Source: Gammaproteobacteria bacterium HGW-Gammaproteobacteria-13 (GTDB lineage Bacteria > Pseudomonadota > Gammaproteobacteria > Pseudomonadales > Pseudomonadaceae). Taken from it: a stretch of DNA of 64,000 nt. The stretch is taken from contig PGZH01000013.1 of assembly GCA_002840155.1 (NCBI GenBank), positions 62,001-126,000 of the forward strand, given 5' to 3'. Below the pieces are notes generated by a model, which saw nothing but the letters and a program-made list of their open reading frames with translations, was not told the origin of the DNA and made no database searches. Shown one piece after another: positions 61,817 through 64,000 of this stretch. The first letter of the stretch is position 1. Every line of letters starts with the position of its first letter. A program made the translations under genes and the position numbers.

Positions 61817-61969
61817 GCTTTATTAAATTGTGCGATTACCAATGCAGAGCCTGTGCCAACTTGCGTGATGCATATTTTCAAGGCTTATCAGCAAGTTACG
61901 GCTGTTTCGCGAAGTTTTTACGCACCGTTTAAAGGCGTCCCGTGCAGTATTGGTGCACAAGTGGCGGCT

Positions 61970-63637
61970 TTAACGCAGCAGCCCGATCAGCAGGGCCAGA
62001 TTCAGCAGCAGGGAAAACAACGCCACGCTACGCCAGACCAGCAGTGGCTCGCGCTCCAGCAACGGCCGTGGCAGGCTGCTAAGGGATTTACGTTCGGCCT
62101 GCTCTAAAGTTAGCAGCCATTCTTCGGCGGTTTCATAGCGCTGTTTCGGCTCGGCACTGAGCGCGCGGTTGAGGCTGTCGTCGACCCAGTTGGGCAAATC
62201 TGGCCGGTAGCGGCTGGCTGGGGTCGGTTGACCGAAGCGTGGATGCTGGAAGGCTTCAATTTCGCCGTAGGGATAATGCCCCGTGAGCAGGAAATACAGC
62301 GTTACGCCTGCACTGTAGAGATCCTGCTGTGGGCTGGGCGCTGCGCCGGTAAAGGCTTCCGGGGCAATATAACTGGGAGTGCCGGGCAGTTCGCAGGCTT
62401 CATCACGGGTCAGGCCGGGGCAGTAGGCCAGGCCGAAATCCAGCACGCGTAACTCGCCGTCATCGCCCCATAACAGGTTTTCCGGCTTGATATCGCGGTG
62501 CAGGATATTGCGCCGATGCAGCATACCGAGGGCCTTGATCAGCCGCGGGGCAATGTCCAGCCATTCCGGCAGGCCCAGCGGGCCGCTCAGGCGCAGGTGT
62601 TCGGCCAGGGTTTGCCCGGCGTATTCGCGCTGCACGTAATACAGATGCTGACGCTGCGGCAGCGGATGCACTTCGGCGAAGAAGCGTCCGGCTACGCGGC
62701 GCAGAAACCACTCTTCGAGCAGCAGTGCGGGGCCGGCGTGCGGCTCATCGTTGCGGTTGGGCGGCAGGGTTTTCAGCAGCCAGCGCCGCGCTTGGGCATC
62801 ACGCACTCGATACACCAGCGATTGGCGCGATTCGGCCAGCAGTCGCTCGACCTGCCAGCCTTCGAAGTTCTGTCCTTCACGCAGTTTGGCCGGCAGTGGC
62901 CAGTGCTGCAGTTGCGCCAGGGTGTCGGCCAGATCGCTTTGCGGCAATGCCTCAACGCGCAGCAGCAGGGCGCTGGCGTTGTCCTGGCTACCGGCCAGGT
63001 GCGCGGCATTGACCAGTGCACGGCTGGCGGCGGGCAGATCCTGCTCATCGTGGAGGATGCGCTGAATGCCCGCATCGCCCAGGGTGGCCCAGATACCGTC
63101 GCTGACCAGCACAAAGCATTCACCCTGGCGCAGCTCGCCATCCAGGTAGTCCATCACCAGGTGCTGATCCAGGCCCATGGCGCGTTTGAGCACATGCTGC
63201 ATGCCGGGTTGTTCCCACACATGGTCTTCGCTGAGGCGCTCGAGGGTGCCGTTCAGCCAGCGATAGGCCCGGCAATCACCGACGTGCGCCAGGGTGAAAC
63301 GCCGCCCGCGTAGGATCAGCGCGCTCAGTGTGGTGAGTAACGGCTGGCCACCGCCATTGGCTTGCAACCAGCGGTTGTGCGCGACCAGTACGCGGTCCAG
63401 CGATTGGGTGACGGCCCAGGTTTCTGGGGTGGAGTAGTAATCCAGGGCCAGCGCCTGCAAGGTGGCGCGCGCCGCCAGACCGCCATCGGCACACTGGCTG
63501 ACGCCATCGGCGAGGGCGAACAGATAACCCTTGCTGGCCGCCAGCGCCGGTACCGGGGTGACCACGCGAATGGCATCCTGATTCTCGCTGCGTGGGCCGG
63601 TGGCACTGGCTTCGCCGAAGGTCAGTTGCAAGGCCAT
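61970..63637 (-). CDS. Bifunctional PP2C-type phosphatase / Ser/Thr protein kinase, membrane-anchored
   Basis: A 555-residue fusion. The N-terminal PP2C phosphatase (about 1-235) has ENQDAIRVV, ALADGVSQCADGG and LVSDGIWATLGD. The kinase domain (about 255-520) has HRDIKPENLLWG, DFGLAY and GTPSYIAPEAF. A C-terminal helix (SVALFSLLLNLALLIGLL) anchors it to the membrane. ATG 63637 has AGGAA 7 bases upstream. It is the PA1782 counterpart, set between a nitrate transporter and the nitrite reductase operon in P. aeruginosa, so it may control nitrate use. Confidence 0.93.
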   Translation of the reverse strand: MALQLTFGEASATGPRSENQDAIRVVTPVPALAASKGYLFALADGVSQCADGGLAARATLQALALDYYSTPETWAVTQSLDRVLVAHNRWLQANGGGQPLLTTLSALILRGRRFTLAHVGDCRAYRWLNGTLERLSEDHVWEQPGMQHVLKRAMGLDQHLVMDYLDGELRQGECFVLVSDGIWATLGDAGIQRILHDEQDLPAASRALVNAAHLAGSQDNASALLLRVEALPQSDLADTLAQLQHWPLPAKLREGQNFEGWQVERLLAESRQSLVYRVRDAQARRWLLKTLPPNRNDEPHAGPALLLEEWFLRRVAGRFFAEVHPLPQRQHLYYVQREYAGQTLAEHLRLSGPLGLPEWLDIAPRLIKALGMLHRRNILHRDIKPENLLWGDDGELRVLDFGLAYCPGLTRDEACELPGTPSYIAPEAFTGAAPSPQQDLYSAGVTLYFLLTGHYPYGEIEAFQHPRFGQPTPASRYRPDLPNWVDDSLNRALSAEPKQRYETAEEWLLTLEQAERKSLSSLPRPLLEREPLLVWRSVALFSLLLNLALLIGLLR

Positions 63638-63666
63638 GCTGAAATTCCTGGGTCTGTTACTGAAGA

Positions 63667-63785
63667 AGCGCTGAGGCAAAGGCGAGGCTGGTGAGGCAGC
63701 TAAGGAGAGCCGCTGCCGACTTCTCCCGCCTTTCCTGACCAGTGCAATAAGCGCTGCCAGTCAGCCCCGCCTTTGCCTCAGCGCT
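63667..63785. repeat. 18-bp inverted repeat flanking the kinase 5' region
   Basis: AGCGCTGAGGCAAAGGCG at 63667-63684 is the perfect inverse complement of 63768-63785, about 83 bases apart. After one mismatch, 5 more bases also pair. It lies in the 240-base gap before the kinase gene and could fold into a large hairpin in the kinase leader. Confidence 0.65.
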
Positions 63786-63799
63786 CCAAGGGTTTGGGC

Positions 63800-63868
63800 T
63801 AGGGTGGATCGCGCTTTAGCGATCCACCGTTGCTCCATGGTGGATGAATAAGGCGTCATCCACCCTAC
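63800..63868. repeat. TAGGGTGGAT palindromic repeat, copy 2
   Basis: The ends TAGGGTGGATC and CATCCACCCTA are inverted, with inner GATCGCGCTTTAGCGATC and GTTGCTCCATGGTGGAT segments. Related to the copy at 50181. Confidence 0.68.
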
Positions 63869-63877
63869 ATTCGGCAG

Positions 63878-64000
63878 TTACACGCGGGCTGCGGTCACTG
63901 CTGCGCTGCCCCAGGTGGTGCGCCAGCGCAGCTTGACTCCATAGAGGCCGAACCAGGCGAGCACGCCGAGGCTGGCAAACAGCCATAAGCCGAGCTGGTA
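63878..64000 (-). CDS. C-terminal end of a membrane transporter, probably the NasA-type nitrate transporter (partial)
   Basis: Only the last 40 residues lie in the window: a hydrophobic helix (YQLGLWLFASLGVLAWFGLY) followed by a basic tail and TAA stop at 63880-63878. The call as an MFS nitrate transporter rests on position next to the PA1782-type kinase in P. aeruginosa and on the helix; the residues alone cannot prove it. Confidence 0.6.
   Translation of the reverse strand, partial: YQLGLWLFASLGVLAWFGLYGVKLRWRTTWGSAAVTAARV

Noticed and set aside
1..64000. tRNA, rRNA or CRISPR array
   Set aside because: No cloverleaf-like tract, rRNA segment or regularly spaced repeat array was seen on reading; the dispersed repeats are far apart and not spacer-like.

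Overview
The window is chromosomal DNA from a Pseudomonas (Gammaproteobacteria). It is GC-rich with Pseudomonas codon use, and it carries genes typical of the genus: rmf, oprI, oprF, thrH and the cmaX-crfX-cmpX-sigX-oprF series. Gene order follows blocks that I recall from P. aeruginosa PAO1 (pyrD/rmf/rlmKL; greB to oprI; cysH-thrH-pabB through ppsA to oprF, cobA and the PA1782-type kinase). The blocks are joined differently and some genes are missing, so this is another species. I do not assign one.

Layout. 1-8.2 kb: pyrimidine synthesis (pyrD), ribosome hibernation (rmf), rRNA and tRNA modification (rlmKL, mnmC) and greB. 8.2-12 kb: an FtsX-type ABC exporter divergent from tesA. 11.7-24.3 kb: a 12.65-kb integrated element inside tesA, bounded by a 42-bp direct repeat. 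24.6-26.5 kb: L,D-transpeptidase and the lipoprotein OprI. 26.9-30.3 kb: a GNAT protein, cysH, thrH and pabB. 30.5-41.3 kb: two tandem MalT-type LuxR regulators, then a five-gene envelope operon of the FilA-FilE kind with a C39-like peptidase. 41.3-44.4 kb: an ATP-grasp ligase, a 7-TM transglutaminase-like protein and a retropepsin-like protease. 44.7-51.5 kb: the 2-methylcitrate operon (gntR-prpB-prpC-acnD-prpF). 51.6-55 kb: ppsR and ppsA. 55-60.8 kb: an alpha/beta hydrolase, a Rieske protein, rraA, cmaX, crfX, cmpX, sigX and oprF. 60.9-64 kb: cobA behind a nitrate-type RNA attenuator, a phosphatase/kinase fusion, and the end of a nitrate-transporter-like gene.

The most interesting region is the tesA element. 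It carries a tyrosine integrase, KilA-N and Bro-N proteins, one intact 1351-residue T7 gp16-like ejection protein, and a two-gene SIR2-HerA antiphage system. It has no capsid, terminase, replication or RNA polymerase gene. Four minus-strand sites resemble the T3/T7-class phage promoter (ACCCTCACTAAAGGG type). They lie upstream of the small early gene, upstream of the gp16-like gene, and just after the gp16-like gene, reading toward KilA-N and SIR2-HerA. I infer either a heavily deleted T7-like prophage, or a satellite or defence island whose genes could be switched on by the RNA polymerase of an infecting T7-like phage. The element supplies its own tesA 3' end, so the host gene stays intact and the displaced tesA tail remains at the right junction.

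A second notable signal is a dual-hexaloop (ANTAR-target) leader plus terminator directly upstream of cobA. In relatives this leader precedes nirBD and the nitrate reductase gene; here those genes are absent and cobA follows the leader directly. No rRNA, tRNA or CRISPR array was seen.
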